Assembly: GCF_001500025.1 (NCBI RefSeq)
Contig: NZ_LQIW01000012.1
Location: 124,001-188,000, forward strand
Length of the DNA stretch: 64,000 bases
DNA from: Mycobacterium sp. IS-1590
GTDB lineage: Bacteria > Actinomycetota > Actinomycetes > Mycobacteriales > Mycobacteriaceae
Direction: 5' to 3'
Both the position numbers and the translations under genes were made by a program. Of the stretch, positions 33,375-44,078 are shown in pieces. Numbering within the stretch: position 1 is the first letter of the stretch; each line of letters starts with the position of its first letter. The notes below the pieces were generated by a model. That model searched no databases. It had not been told where the DNA came from and saw only the letters and a program-made list of their open reading frames with translations.

Positions 33375-33884
33375 GTGAGCGCAGAATCCGGCGAGGCCGT
33401 CGTGCGGCGTGCGCGAACCTCGGATGTCCCCGCCATCAAGACCTTGGTCGACATCTACTCCGGCAAAATCCTGCTGGAGAAGAATCTGGTGACGCTCTAT
33501 GAGGCCGTGCAGGAGTTCTGGGTCGCCGAAATCGACGGCGAACTGCTCGGCTGCGGCGCGCTCCACGTGCTGTGGTCCGACCTCGGCGAGGTGCGCACTG
33601 TCGCCGTGCATCCCAAGGTCAGGGGCCAGGGCGTCGGGCATGCGATCGTCGACAAACTGCTCGACGTCGCCCGCGAATTGCGCCTCGAGCGGATCTTCGT
33701 GCTCACCTTCGAAGTCGAGTTCTTCAGCAGGCACGGGTTTCGGGAAATAGACGGCACACCCGTCACCGCCGAGGTCTACGAGGAGATGTGCCGCTCGTAC
33801 GACACCGGCGTCGCCGAGTTCCTCGACCTGTCCTACGTCAAGCCGAACATCCTCGGCAACACCCGAATGCTGTTGACCCTCTAG
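33375..33884 (+). CDS. argA: Amino-acid N-acetyltransferase ArgA (Rv2747 type)
   Basis: 169 aa GNAT enzyme that acetylates L-glutamate (or glutamine), the first step of arginine synthesis. The acetyl-CoA loop is VHPKVRGQGVGHAIV (about 76-90), preceded by ALHVLWSDLGEVRTVAV. It lacks the kinase-like domain of classical ArgA, as expected for the short mycobacterial type. Divergent from pgsA3 and convergent with ftsK. Confidence 0.9.
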   Translation: MSAESGEAVVRRARTSDVPAIKTLVDIYSGKILLEKNLVTLYEAVQEFWVAEIDGELLGCGALHVLWSDLGEVRTVAVHPKVRGQGVGHAIVDKLLDVARELRLERIFVLTFEVEFFSRHGFREIDGTPVTAEVYEEMCRSYDTGVAEFLDLSYVKPNILGNTRMLLTL

Positions 33885-33932
33885 CGGTTTGTGCACGCCT
33901 CGATGCGCTCAGCGCTCCTGAGCGCGCACAAG

Positions 33933-36410
33933 TCACTCGTCGTCGTCGCCGCCGGCGTCCGATCCGCGGATAGATGCCAGCGTGGCCGCGAGTTCGTCGG
34001 GTTTGACGAGAACCTCGCGGGCCTTGGAACCCTCGCTCGGCCCGACGATGTTGCGGGTCTCCATCAAATCCATCAACCGGCCCGCCTTGGCGAACCCGAC
34101 GCGCAGTTTGCGCTGCAACATCGAGGTCGACCCGAACTGGCTCGACACCACCAGCTCGACCGCCTGCAGGAAGACGTCCATGTCATCGCCGATGTCGGGG
34201 TCGACGTCGGTGCGCTCGCTGTTGGTCTTGGCATTGGTGACGCCCTCGGTGTACTCCGGTTCGGCCTGCGACTTGGTCGCCTCCACGACGGCGTGAATCT
34301 CGTCGTCGGTGATGAACGCGCCCTGCAACCGGATGGGCTTGTTGGCCCCCATCGGCAGGAACAGCCCGTCGCCCATGCCGATCAGCTTCTCGGCGCCCTG
34401 CTGGTCGAGGATGACGCGGCTGTCGGTCAGCGACGACGTGGCGAACGCCAACCGCGAGGGCACGTTCGTCTTGATCAGGCCGGTGACGACGTCCACCGAC
34501 GGTCGCTGCGTGGCCAGCACCAGGTGAATACCTGCCGCGCGGGCCTTCTGGGTGATGCGCACGATCGCATCCTCGACATCGCGCGGGGCGGTCATCATGA
34601 GGTCGGCCAACTCGTCGACGATCGCGACGATGTACGGGTAGGGCTTGTACTCACGCTGGCTGCCCAGCGGTGTGGTGATCTCGCCGGAGCGCACCTTCTT
34701 GTTGAAATCGTCGATATGGCGCACGCGCGACGCCTGCATGTCCTGATAGCGCTGCTCCATCTCCTCGACCAGCCACGCCAACGCGGCGGCGGCCTTCTTC
34801 GGTTGGGTGATGATCGGGGTGATGAGGTGCGGAATGCCTTCGTAGGGTGTCAGTTCCACCATCTTCGGGTCGATCAGGATCATCCTGACCTCTTCCGGTG
34901 TGGCCCGCACCAACAGCGACACCAGCATCGAGTTCACGAAGCTCGACTTGCCCGAACCGGTCGAGCCGGCGACCAGCAGATGTGGCATCTTGGCGAGGTT
35001 CGCCGAGATGTACTCGCCCTCAATGTCTTTGCCCAGACCGATGACCAGCGGGTGGTGGTCACCTCGGGTGGCCGGGTCGGTCAGCACGTCAGCCAGGCGC
35101 ACCATTTCGCGGTCGACGTTGGGAACCTCGATACCGACGGCGGACTTGCCCGGAATCGGCGCCAGCATCCGGACGCTCTCGGTCGCGACCGCGTAGGCGA
35201 TATTGCGTTGCAGCGCAGTGATCTTCTCGACCTTGACACCCGGTCCGAGTTCGACCTCGTAGCGCGTGACGGTCGGTCCGCGGGTGCAGCCGGTGACCGA
35301 TGCGTTGACCTTGAACTGGTCGAGCACCTCGGTGATCGCCTCGATCATCCGGTCGTTGCCTGCGCTGCGCCGTTTCGGAGGATCGCCGGCGATCAGAAGC
35401 TCGAGCGACGGCAGCGCGTACGGTCCGTCGACCACACGGTCGAGCGTCATCGTCGGCTGCTTGGACTTCTTCTTGCGCGTCTTGGCGGTCGGTTCGGGGA
35501 TTGTCGGGGCTTCGTCGGAGAGCGGATAGTTCTCCATCGGCGTTCCGGTCGGCCAGGCCTGTTCGGCGTCGTCGCCGTAGGAGGCGGGGTCGTCGTAGTA
35601 ACCGTCGGAGAAATCGTCGGACTCGGAGATGACGGCGGTGTCCTCGTCGTCGTAATCGTCGTAGTCGTACTCGTCGTAGCCGCGTGCGGAGAACATCGCG
35701 CGCACGGTCGAGGGCACTTCGCGGATCGTTGTTCCGGTCACCAGCAGGACGCCGAACAGCACCCCGATGAACAACAGCGGCGCGGCGATCCACGGCGTCA
35801 GGCCATCGGAGAGCGGACCGCCGATTGCGAAGCCGAAGAAGCCCGACGCTTGTCGACGTGCCGCCGGATCCTGCGGCGAGCCCGCCCACAGATGCCACAG
35901 CCCGAGTGCGGGCAACGCGATCATCGCCGAACCCAGGATCAGCCTCGGCCTGGCGTCAGGATCCGGTTCGGTGCGCATGAGCGTCACACCGATGGCGGCC
36001 AGCGCGATCGGAACGAGCACGACGGCCGCGCCGATCAACGTCCGCCAGAAAGTGTCGAGCCAGTCGCCCACCGGACCGGCGGCGCCGAACCACGAACTCG
36101 CCGCGAGGATCACCGCCAGACCGAGAAGCGCCAACGCGATGCCGTCGCGGCGATGGCCGGCTTCCAGATCGCGGGCCCGACCCACCGAACGCGCCGTGGT
36201 GCCCGCGCCCTTGGCCAACATCAACCAACCGGCCCGCACGCCGCGTCCCACCGAGGCACCGGCCGACGAGATGGGCGACGATGTCCGGCGCGGTGACGAC
36301 GTCCGGCGCGGAGCCGGCTTCCGTCGCGGCGCCGCGCGGCCACCCGATCGCGCGCCCGGCTTTGACCTGGTCGAACGACTTCCAGAGCGCGCGGCGGTCT
36401 TACTAGGCAT
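33933..36410 (-). CDS. ftsK: DNA translocase FtsK
   Basis: 825 aa division protein that pumps chromosome DNA at the septum and activates XerCD at dif. A basic Arg/Lys/Ser-rich N-terminus is followed by four membrane helices (about 90-260), an acidic linker with Asp/Tyr repeats, and the motor (about 400-745) with Walker A GSTGSGKSSFVN and Walker B ILIDPKMVEL / IVAIVDELADLMM. The C-terminal gamma domain begins near 755. I use ATG 36410 (MPSKTAARSGS) because a TAGGCT -10 lies seven bases upstream. Confidence 0.93.
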   Translation of the reverse strand: MPSKTAARSGSRSTRSKPGARSGGRAAPRRKPAPRRTSSPRRTSSPISSAGASVGRGVRAGWLMLAKGAGTTARSVGRARDLEAGHRRDGIALALLGLAVILAASSWFGAAGPVGDWLDTFWRTLIGAAVVLVPIALAAIGVTLMRTEPDPDARPRLILGSAMIALPALGLWHLWAGSPQDPAARRQASGFFGFAIGGPLSDGLTPWIAAPLLFIGVLFGVLLVTGTTIREVPSTVRAMFSARGYDEYDYDDYDDEDTAVISESDDFSDGYYDDPASYGDDAEQAWPTGTPMENYPLSDEAPTIPEPTAKTRKKKSKQPTMTLDRVVDGPYALPSLELLIAGDPPKRRSAGNDRMIEAITEVLDQFKVNASVTGCTRGPTVTRYEVELGPGVKVEKITALQRNIAYAVATESVRMLAPIPGKSAVGIEVPNVDREMVRLADVLTDPATRGDHHPLVIGLGKDIEGEYISANLAKMPHLLVAGSTGSGKSSFVNSMLVSLLVRATPEEVRMILIDPKMVELTPYEGIPHLITPIITQPKKAAAALAWLVEEMEQRYQDMQASRVRHIDDFNKKVRSGEITTPLGSQREYKPYPYIVAIVDELADLMMTAPRDVEDAIVRITQKARAAGIHLVLATQRPSVDVVTGLIKTNVPSRLAFATSSLTDSRVILDQQGAEKLIGMGDGLFLPMGANKPIRLQGAFITDDEIHAVVEATKSQAEPEYTEGVTNAKTNSERTDVDPDIGDDMDVFLQAVELVVSSQFGSTSMLQRKLRVGFAKAGRLMDLMETRNIVGPSEGSKAREVLVKPDELAATLASIRGSDAGGDDDE

Positions 36411-36417
36411 GCCTGTA

Positions 36418-36423
36418 AGCCTA
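36418..36423 (-). promoter_or_regulatory. Candidate -10 of leaderless ftsK
   Basis: TAGGCT on the minus strand, seven bases before the ATG at 36410. It supports this start over the upstream in-frame ATG at 36455. Confidence 0.45.
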
Positions 36424-36496
36424 GTCGCTCTAGCCCCAGAATCACCATCTGCCACACGGGTAACAGATCCGTATCGATTGACGCCCTTTTGCGACT

Positions 36497-36502
36497 TATC
36501 GT
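36497..36502 (+). promoter_or_regulatory. Candidate -10 of the DUF2834 gene
   Basis: TATCGT, six bases before the ATG at 36509, with no Shine-Dalgarno. Confidence 0.45.
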
Positions 36503-36508
36503 GCGGAA

Positions 36509-36961
36509 ATGACCGATAACGACAGGTCGGCGGGCTTGCCGACGACCACTAAAGCGCTCTGTGCCGTCTATGCCGCCATCGCGGTCGGCGCGCTGATCGC
36601 CACGTGGAGCCAGAACCTCGCCTACCTCGACAGCGGGGCGGGATTCTTCCGCGTGTTCTGGGAAGACACCAAGGTCAACCCGGCGTCGCGGTCCATCACC
36701 GCCGACATCGCCCTGTTCCTACTCGCCGCGGTGATCTTCATGGTGTTCGAGGCGCGCAAACACGGCATCCGATTCGTCTGGATCTACGTCGTCGCCTCAT
36801 TCTTCATCGCGATCAGCGTGACGTTCCCGTTGTTCCTTCTCGCGCGCGAATTGCGAATACATCGCAGCGAGGCCCCGCGAATCGGGACGCTTGACACCGT
36901 GGGCCTCGTCGTCGTCGCGACGGCTACGGCGGCCTTCACGATCTGGATTGACGTGGTCTGA
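36509..36961 (+). CDS. DUF2834-like four-helix membrane protein
   Basis: 150 aa with four hydrophobic segments (about 15-34, 65-82, 90-110, 128-146). The layout and residues (ALCAVYAAIAVGALIATWSQN; VWIYVVASFFIAISVTFPLFLLARE) fit DUF2834. Function unknown. Divergent from ftsK. Confidence 0.78.
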   Translation: MTDNDRSAGLPTTTKALCAVYAAIAVGALIATWSQNLAYLDSGAGFFRVFWEDTKVNPASRSITADIALFLLAAVIFMVFEARKHGIRFVWIYVVASFFIAISVTFPLFLLARELRIHRSEAPRIGTLDTVGLVVVATATAAFTIWIDVV

Positions 36962-37026
36962 GCACCGCGGCTGTCGGTGAGTAGGCTGTGCACTCGTCCA
37001 GCAGCACTCACCGAGGAGTCCCGCCA

Positions 37027-37341
37027 ATGCCCGTTGTCGTCGTCGCCACCATGACCGCCAAGCCCGAGTCCGTCGACACCGTGCGGGACGCGTGCAAAAA
37101 GGCCATCGAGGCGGTGCACCAGGAGCCCGGCTGCGAGCTCTACGCGCTGCATGAGGCGAACGGCACCTTCGTGTTCGTCGAGCAGTGGGCCGACGAGGAC
37201 GCCCTGAAGACGCACAGCACCGCCCCCGCCATCGGTGAGCTGTTCGGTGCGGTCGGCGAGCACCTCGACGGCGCGCCCGACATCAAGATGCTGCAGCCGG
37301 TCGTCGCGGGTGATCCGAGCAAGGGCGCGCTGCGGTCCTGA
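37027..37341 (+). CDS. Antibiotic biosynthesis monooxygenase (ABM) domain protein (Rv2749-like)
   Basis: 104 aa ferredoxin-like dimeric alpha/beta-barrel protein ([41 protein letters not shown]). Such proteins are small cofactor-free or heme-using oxygenases, or act as stress proteins. GAGGAG precedes the ATG. The stop shares one base with the ATG of the SDR gene, as for the Rv2749-Rv2750 pair. Confidence 0.85.
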   Translation: MPVVVVATMTAKPESVDTVRDACKKAIEAVHQEPGCELYALHEANGTFVFVEQWADEDALKTHSTAPAIGELFGAVGEHLDGAPDIKMLQPVVAGDPSKGALRS

Positions 37342-38153
37342 TGGCTCCGCTCGCAGGCAGAGTCGCGTTCATCACAGGCGCGGCGCGAGGTCAGGGCCGC
37401 GCAGAGGCGGTGAAGTTGGCCTCCGACGGCGCGGACATCATCGCCGTCGATCTTTGCGACCAGATCGCCTCGGTGCCTTATCCGCTGGCGACAGCAGACG
37501 ATCTCGCCGAGACCGTGAAACTCGTCGAGGACACGGGCGCGCGAATAGTGGCGCGCCAGGCCGATGTTCGCGACCAGGATGGCTTGGCCTCGGCACTGCA
37601 GGCCGGTCTCGGCGAGTTCGGCCGCCTCGACATCGTCGTGGCCAACGCCGGTATCGCGCCGATGCAGTCCGGCGCCGACGGGTGGCGCGATGTGATCGAC
37701 GTGAACCTCACCGGCGTCCATCACACGGTGGAGGTGGCCAAGGAGGCACTGATCGCCACCGGCGAGGGCGGTTCGATCGTCCTCACCAGTTCGGTGGTCG
37801 GCCTGGTCGGAATGGGCAGCGACGACCCCGGCGCGATCGGCTACGTCGCCGCCAAACACGGCATCGTCGGGTTGATGCGGTTGTATGCCAATCTGCTTGC
37901 GCCACATAGCATCCGGGTCAACTCGGTGCATCCTGCCGGCGTGGACACCCCGATGATCAACAACGAAGCGACGCGACAGTGGTTGGGCAGCATCGCCGAG
38001 AAGTCTCCGCAGGACATGGGCAACGCGCTTCCCGTCCAGGTGCTGCAACCCGAAGACATCGCCAACGCGGTGGCGTGGCTGGTCTCCGATGCGGCGCGTT
38101 ACGTCACCGGCGTCGCGCTCCCGGTCGACGCGGGGTCGGTCAACAAGCGCTGA
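37341..38153 (+). CDS. Mycofactocin-coupled SDR family oxidoreductase (Rv2750-like)
   Basis: 270 aa NAD-dependent short-chain dehydrogenase. The nucleotide loop is [13 protein letters not shown] (16-28), then VDLCDQIAS with an insertion before the second strand that is typical of mycofactocin-coupled SDRs with non-exchangeable [11 protein letters not shown], catalytic Ser in LTSSVVG and YVAAK. The substrate is probably a small alcohol and unknown. Translationally coupled to the ABM gene. Confidence 0.87.
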   Translation: MAPLAGRVAFITGAARGQGRAEAVKLASDGADIIAVDLCDQIASVPYPLATADDLAETVKLVEDTGARIVARQADVRDQDGLASALQAGLGEFGRLDIVVANAGIAPMQSGADGWRDVIDVNLTGVHHTVEVAKEALIATGEGGSIVLTSSVVGLVGMGSDDPGAIGYVAAKHGIVGLMRLYANLLAPHSIRVNSVHPAGVDTPMINNEATRQWLGSIAEKSPQDMGNALPVQVLQPEDIANAVAWLVSDAARYVTGVALPVDAGSVNKR

Positions 38154-38241
38154 GCTGCCAGCAGCCGCGAGCTCGCAGCCGCCGCCTCTTCCAGCTGCCA
38201 GCAGCCGCAAGCTTGCAGCCGCCGCCTCCTCCAGCTGCCAG
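38154..38241. repeat. Tandem 40-bp repeat after the SDR gene
   Basis: Two copies of a 40-bp unit (38154-38193, 38194-38233; three mismatches) start right after the stop codon, and a third begins at 38234 (GCTGCCAG) before diverging. The unit starts GCTGCCAGCAGCCGC. It could vary in copy number between strains. Confidence 0.85.
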
Positions 38242-38255
38242 TGGTACCTCCTTTA

Positions 38256-38314
38256 CTGCCCAGCTATGAGCGAATTATTCGTCGATAGCGAATAATTCGC
38301 TCATAGGCGGGCAG
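38256..38314. repeat. Long palindrome, dispersed element copy 1
   Basis: 26-bp arms (two mismatches) with a 7-base loop TCGATAG. The inner arm reads TATGAGCGAATTATTCG, unusually AT-rich for this genome, and the outer ends are CTGCCC/GGGCAG. It lies between convergent genes (SDR and RNase J), so it could terminate both transcripts. The core and outer ends recur at 61593. Confidence 0.85.
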
Positions 38315-38352
38315 CCCCACAAGTGGGGTCCCACGGATGCCGATGAGGCTGG

Positions 38353-40031
38353 TCAGATTTCGATGACCGTCGGGACGATCATCGGCTGGCGCCGGTAGAC
38401 CTCGCCCACCCATTTGCCGACGGCCCGCCGCGACGCCTGGGCGATGCGGTTTATGTCGGTGACCCGTTCGGCCACAAGCGCTTCGAGCGCCTCTTCGACC
38501 TTGCGGGTGGCCGGCTCGAGAGCTTTCGGGTCCTCGGAGAAGCCGCGGGAGTACAGGTGCGGCGGCGCCGCGGGCTTACCGGTGCCGCGCTGGACGACCA
38601 CCGTGATGCCGATGAACCCCGAGGAGAGCGTGAGCCGTTGACCGACTACGGCGTCCCCCACATCGCCGGTCACCAGCCCGTCGACGAACATCTTCCCGGT
38701 GGGCACCGCGCCCGCGATCGAGGCTCGGCCCGCCACCAGGTCGACGCTCACGCCGTTCTCGGCCAGCACGATGTTCTCCTCGGGAACGCCCGTGCGCGCG
38801 GCCAGACCGGCGTTGGCCCGCAGCATCCGCCAGGTGCCGTGCACGGGCATCACGTTGCGAGGCCGCACACCGTTGTAGAGAAACAGCAGTTCACCGGCGT
38901 AGGCGTGACCGGTGACATGAACTCGCACTTGCGCGTTCGTGACGACGCGTGCCCCGATCTTCGCCAGCGCGTCCAACACTCCGAAGATCGCTTCCTCGTT
39001 GCCCGGTATCTGCGACGAGGACATGATGATGAGGTCACCCGGGGTCAGCGTGATGCTGCGGTGCTCGCCGCGCGACATGCGCGACAGGGCCGCCATCGGC
39101 TCGCCCTGCGTACCGGTGGTGACGAGTACGACGCGTTCGGGCGCCATCATCTCCGCGGCGCCGATGTCGATGATGTCGTCATCGTTTTCCAGCGTGAGAT
39201 ATCCGAGTTCCTTGGCGATCCCCATGTTGCGGACCATCGAGCGGCCGACGAACGCCACCTTGCGACCCAGCGCCACCGACGCGTCGATGATCTGCTGTAC
39301 GCGACCGACATTGGAGGCGAAGCAGGCGACGATGACCCGGCCCTGGGCGCTGCGGATCAGCCGGTGCATGTTCGGCCCGATCTCACTTTCCGAGGGACCC
39401 ACACCGGGAATCTCGGCGTTGGTCGAGTCGCACAGAAACAGGTCCACCCCGGCATCGCCGAGCCGCGACATACCGGGCAGGTCGGTCGGTTTCCCGTCGG
39501 GCGGAGACTGGTCGAGCTTGATGTCACCGGTGTGCAGCACAGTGCCCGCGCCGGTGTGGATCGCGATGGCCAGGCATCCCGGAATCGAGTGGTTGACCGC
39601 GAAGTACTCGCATTCGAACACGCCGTGTCGCGAGCTTTGGCCCTCGTCGACTTCGACGAAGACCGGCTTGATCCGGTGCTCGCGGCACTTCTCGGCCACC
39701 AGGGCGAGCGTGAACTTCGAGCCGACGACCGGGATGTCGCGACGGAGCTTGAGCAGGAACGGAATCGCGCCGATGTGGTCCTCGTGCGCGTGGGTGAGCA
39801 CCAGCGCCTCGACCTCGTCGAGCCGGTTCTCGATGAGGCGCAGGTCGGGCAGGATCAGGTCGACGCCGGGCTCGTCGTGGGTGGGAAACAAGACACCGCA
39901 GTCGACGATCAGCAGTCGGCCCAGATGCTCGAAAACGGTCATGTTGCGACCGATTTCGCTGATCCCGCCCAGCGCAGTGACCCGAAGTCCGCCTGGGGCC
40001 AGTGGCCCCGGTGGGTTGAGTTCTTCGTTCA

Positions 40032-40032
<1 letters not shown>
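38353..40032 (-). CDS. rnj: Ribonuclease J
   Basis: 559 aa metallo-beta-lactamase/beta-CASP nuclease with endo- and 5'-exonuclease action in mRNA decay and rRNA processing. The metal site is LTHAHEDHIGAIP (HxHxDH), with a further His in ILHTGDIKLDQ. The beta-CASP motifs include FASNVGRVQQI, SSQIPGNEEAI and the His motif in HVTGHAYAGEL. It starts with GTG at 40032, sharing one base with the dapA stop, so it is the third gene of thyX-dapA-rnj. Confidence 0.93.
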
Positions 40033-40958
<926 letters not shown>

Positions 40959-41723
40959 TCACGCTTCCGTGGCCAGAGGGGATGTGGCGACCTCCGTGCC
41001 GTCGGACAGCGTGGAGATCTCGAAGTCGCTGAACACCTGGGGTGCGACGTTGACCAGTTGGCGCAGGCATTCGATGGCCAGTCGACGAATCTCGACGTCG
41101 GCGTGCTCGCTGGCCCGCACCGCGACGAAATGCCGCCAGGCGCGGTAGTTGCCGGTCACGACGATGCGGGTCTCGGTGGCGTTGGGCAGCACCGCACGCG
41201 CGGCCTGACGCGCCTGCTTGCCTCGCAGAACACCGAGTTTCTCGCCGGGCTCGTCGCCTCGGAATTTGGCCTCCAGGCGTTCGAGCAGCTCGGTGTAGGC
41301 GGCGCGGCTGGCGTCGGCCGCCGCGGCGAACATCTCGATCAACTCGGGGTCGCCCTCGATTGCCGGCGGCACCACCACCTGCGCGTCGTGTTCGGGGACG
41401 TACCTCTGCGAGAGCTGGGAGTACGAGAAGTGGCGGTGACGGATCAGTTCGTGGGTGCACGACCGGGAGATACCGGTGATGTAGAAGGAGACCGAGGCGT
41501 GTTCGAGCACCGAGAAATGCCCGACGTCGATGATGTGGCGGACGTAGGCGGCGTTGGTGGCGGTGCGCGGATTCGGCTTCGACCAGCTCTGATAGCACGC
41601 GCGGCCGGCGAATTCGACGAGCGCGGGTCCGCCGTCGGCGTCGGTCTCCCATGGCACATCCGGCGGCGTGCTGAACTCGGTTTTGGCGATCAGCTGGACG
41701 CGCAGCGGCGAGGTCTCGGCCAC
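40959..41723 (-). CDS. thyX: Flavin-dependent thymidylate synthase ThyX
   Basis: 254 aa. The ThyX signature [14 protein letters not shown] (RHRxxSxxxxSxR) is present. It makes dTMP using FAD and NADPH and releases tetrahydrofolate, so it does not need DfrA to recycle dihydrofolate. The classical thyA is also present (46296), as in M. tuberculosis. GTG start. The first gene of the thyX-dapA-rnj operon. Confidence 0.95.
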   Translation of the reverse strand: MAETSPLRVQLIAKTEFSTPPDVPWETDADGGPALVEFAGRACYQSWSKPNPRTATNAAYVRHIIDVGHFSVLEHASVSFYITGISRSCTHELIRHRHFSYSQLSQRYVPEHDAQVVVPPAIEGDPELIEMFAAAADASRAAYTELLERLEAKFRGDEPGEKLGVLRGKQARQAARAVLPNATETRIVVTGNYRAWRHFVAVRASEHADVEIRRLAIECLRQLVNVAPQVFSDFEISTLSDGTEVATSPLATEA

Positions 41724-41890
41724 GGCTCACCCTAACGCGGGCCGACGGTGATGCCGGTGAGCGCCGAGCCGGCCGCCGGGTGTAGACCGAACCGAGCCGA
41801 GAATCCAGGTTTCGACCGCCCGCCGGCCGGGAACAAATCCGTTCTCAATCGGTGTTACCCAGACGCCGATCTAGAGAGGGAGTGTGACCG

Positions 41891-42193
41891 ATGGCCACCG
41901 ATTACGACGCACCCCGTGTGAAAGACCCCGACGAAGCGGTCGACGAGTCGCTCGAGGCGATTGCGGCCCGGCGGCGCGGACAGGTCGACGTCGCCGTGCT
42001 CGACGTCGATGATGGTGACGCGGCCGATCCGATCATCCTGCCCGACATGGACCTGTCCGGGGAGGAACTCACCGTGCGGGTGCTGCCCAAGCAAGCCGAC
42101 GAGTTCACCTGCTCGAGCTGCTTCCTGGTTCAGCACCACAGCCGGCTGGCACTGCAGTCCGGCGATCGCACGATCTGCGCCGACTGCGTCTGA
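41891..42193 (+). CDS. DUF4193 family small zinc-ribbon protein
   Basis: 100 aa. A disordered acidic N-terminus precedes a zinc-ribbon end (CSSCFLVQHH ... CADCV; two CxxC). DUF4193 proteins are widespread in actinobacteria, and the acidic N-terminus and ribbon suggest binding to a basic or nucleic-acid partner. GAGAGGGAG lies upstream of the ATG. Divergent from thyX; followed by a long palindrome. Confidence 0.85.
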   Translation: MATDYDAPRVKDPDEAVDESLEAIAARRRGQVDVAVLDVDDGDAADPIILPDMDLSGEELTVRVLPKQADEFTCSSCFLVQHHSRLALQSGDRTICADCV

Positions 42194-42206
42194 ACCGTCC
42201 CTTTCG

Positions 42207-42267
42207 GCCGAGTGTCGGGTTGTGTCACGCGGTATCGCGCGACACGTGCGTCAACCCAACACTCGGC
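42207..42267. repeat. Long palindrome between the DUF4193 gene and the WXG island
   Basis: The outer arms are GCCGAGTGTCGGGTTG and the complement of CAACCCAACACTCGGC (one mismatch). Inner short arms continue with TGTC/GACA and GCG/CGC. It lies between convergent genes and could be a two-way terminator. It also marks the left border of the island. Sequence differs from the 38256/61593 family. Confidence 0.75.
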
Positions 42268-42272
42268 GTAGG

Positions 42273-42659
42273 TCAGCGGGCCCCTAAGAGCCAGACGAGC
42301 CAGCTGACGACCAGCACAGCGGCGTACACGAGCAAGATTGCCTTCGCGATACGAACTCCGCGATTCTGAGTCAAGCGCGATTGCACGATGCGACTTCTGC
42401 GCCCGGCGAACGCCAGCGCAACACCGACGACAGCGATCCCCGGCACCGCGACTGGCCACGCAGCCCAGATCAACGCCGGGCCGTAGAGGCTCAGCCCGAA
42501 CACGAACCCGAGGACGTATTCCCCTCCCGAGGCGGCCCCGTTGACCACGAATCGCCCAGCCGTCAGAAGACCGGCTACGAGGCACGCTGCTGCTGCCACG
42601 AGAGCGATCGATACTCCGATCTCCCGAAGGGACGGCGAACGTCCGGTTGTGGCGACCAC
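42273..42659 (-). CDS. Four-helix membrane protein of the WXG island
   Basis: 128 aa with hydrophobic segments at about 14-34, 43-60, 63-85 and 105-126. GTG start at 42659, 4 nt after the stop of the WxG protein, with GGAAG upstream; longer forms overlap that gene. No known family. Its position right behind a probable secreted effector suggests an immunity or membrane partner role, which is inference. Confidence 0.65.
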   Translation of the reverse strand: MVATTGRSPSLREIGVSIALVAAAACLVAGLLTAGRFVVNGAASGGEYVLGFVFGLSLYGPALIWAAWPVAVPGIAVVGVALAFAGRRSRIVQSRLTQNRGVRIAKAILLVYAAVLVVSWLVWLLGAR

Positions 42660-42663
42660 GGAC

Positions 42664-44070
42664 CTATCTTCCTTTGGCGACTGTTGGCAGTCGACCGGCG
42701 GTCGGATCCTGCAACTCGGTCGCGTGGGCACTGAAGGGATCTCCACCCCAGGGTGTGAGGTTTTCCAGTTCCCACTTCCAACTTGGGATGTCGGGTTCAA
42801 CGAAAGGGATGGTCGCATCGCCAACCCAATGGTGGCGGCTGAGGCTGGTCGCCGGGCCTAGTTCGCTACCCGAGTTGGCTGGATCCCATTGGAGTTCTAC
42901 GGGCTCGGCGTAATCGCGGTACTGGTAGGTCTCCATGCTCGGGTAAATGGTCGTGTTGCCTCCGAGACTTACCGCACCATTCTCCGCGGGAGCGAAGGTC
43001 ACGCGACCGTTCACAGTCACGCCAGCCGCCTTGGCCGCGGGGTTCTCGTATGAGTCGTGGGCGTTGTAGTCAATTGTGATCCGGCCATCGGGCGCTTCGA
43101 GAACATTGACCTGGGGAACGGCTGCAAGCGCGCCGCCTCGCTCTCCGTCGACTGCGACGGTTGGATTCTGTCGTGCGACGACAACGCCGTTCTCGTAGTC
43201 GAGCAGGATCGTCACGCGTGACGCTTCAATGTCGGCATTCGGATCCGGTCCACGGTTGTCGCCCAAATTGTCTGGGAATAACCGACCGTTGGCGATGTCA
43301 GTCCCGTCCATGGCGACATTCTGGACCTTCTCAGCCGGGATGAAGAGGTTGGTCCGGACAAGTCCCCGACCCGGTTGTGGGGTGAACCTCCCCGCCACCA
43401 CTTCCGCGTCGACACCGAGATTCCTCGGCTGATATGACCCAGGGTCGAGCGCAGCCGCCATACGCCAGTCATTGGGCGAGGCGGGGTCGCGACCGTAGAC
43501 CTCGCGGAACGCATTGCGGCGGTTGAGCTCTCGTTCAGGAGTGACGTTCTCCGCGCCGATGCTCGGAAATCGATCACCTGTCGCCGATGACAGAACCCGC
43601 GCAAGTTCGTCGTCTGTCGACTCAGCATGCATCAACACAGCAGCGATGCGATTCTGGAGGTCGGCCACCTTCGCATCCGCCTTGACGACCTCCTCCGTGG
43701 ACCATCCGACGGTATCGGGTGGAAGAACGGTGTTGGTGTTGGTCACTATCTCGATTGCCGGCGACTCGGCGGCATATGCAAGAAGCTCTCTGACTTCACT
43801 CTTTACAGCCTTTGCATCGTCGTACGCACGTGCGGCGCCAACGGCGACGAGAAACGCCTCTCGCGCGGAGATCTCGAGGCTATTGCGGCTCTCGCTGATC
43901 GCTTCTCGAGCGGCTTCTGCGGCATCCCCGCTCCACTGCGTGAACGCCGGCAGGTTACGAAGCTCGTCGGCCTTCTCGCGACTGGTCCGAGCCCGAGCAG
44001 CCGCGGCCTGCGAGACCTCATGGATCTCGTCAGGTTCCCAAAACTGTATGTCCGCGAGCGAAATGGACAC
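42664..44070 (-). CDS. Large WxG-type protein, possible ESX substrate or toxin
   Basis: 468 aa. Residues 1-140 are helical with a WxG motif (QWSGDAAEAA, Trp46-Ser-Gly48), as in the N-terminal domain of type VII secreted proteins. The middle (NRRNAFREVYGRDPASPNDWRMAAAL) and the beta-rich C-terminal half (about 230-468, with Asp/Asn-rich strands such as GRITIDYNAHDSYENPAAKA) resemble the mycobacterial Rv3899c/Rv0026/Rv2082-like group as I remember it. No catalytic motif recognised. Less GC-rich than the neighbours, suggesting transfer. Starts with GTG, 8 nt after the small WXG gene. Confidence 0.7.
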   Translation of the reverse strand: MSISLADIQFWEPDEIHEVSQAAAARARTSREKADELRNLPAFTQWSGDAAEAAREAISESRNSLEISAREAFLVAVGAARAYDDAKAVKSEVRELLAYAAESPAIEIVTNTNTVLPPDTVGWSTEEVVKADAKVADLQNRIAAVLMHAESTDDELARVLSSATGDRFPSIGAENVTPERELNRRNAFREVYGRDPASPNDWRMAAALDPGSYQPRNLGVDAEVVAGRFTPQPGRGLVRTNLFIPAEKVQNVAMDGTDIANGRLFPDNLGDNRGPDPNADIEASRVTILLDYENGVVVARQNPTVAVDGERGGALAAVPQVNVLEAPDGRITIDYNAHDSYENPAAKAAGVTVNGRVTFAPAENGAVSLGGNTTIYPSMETYQYRDYAEPVELQWDPANSGSELGPATSLSRHHWVGDATIPFVEPDIPSWKWELENLTPWGGDPFSAHATELQDPTAGRLPTVAKGR

Positions 44071-44078
44071 GCGTTAGC

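Noticed and set aside
33891..36296. An 801-codon plus-strand frame over ftsK
   Set aside because: Antisense shadow of ftsK, whose Walker motifs and membrane helices are clear on the minus strand.
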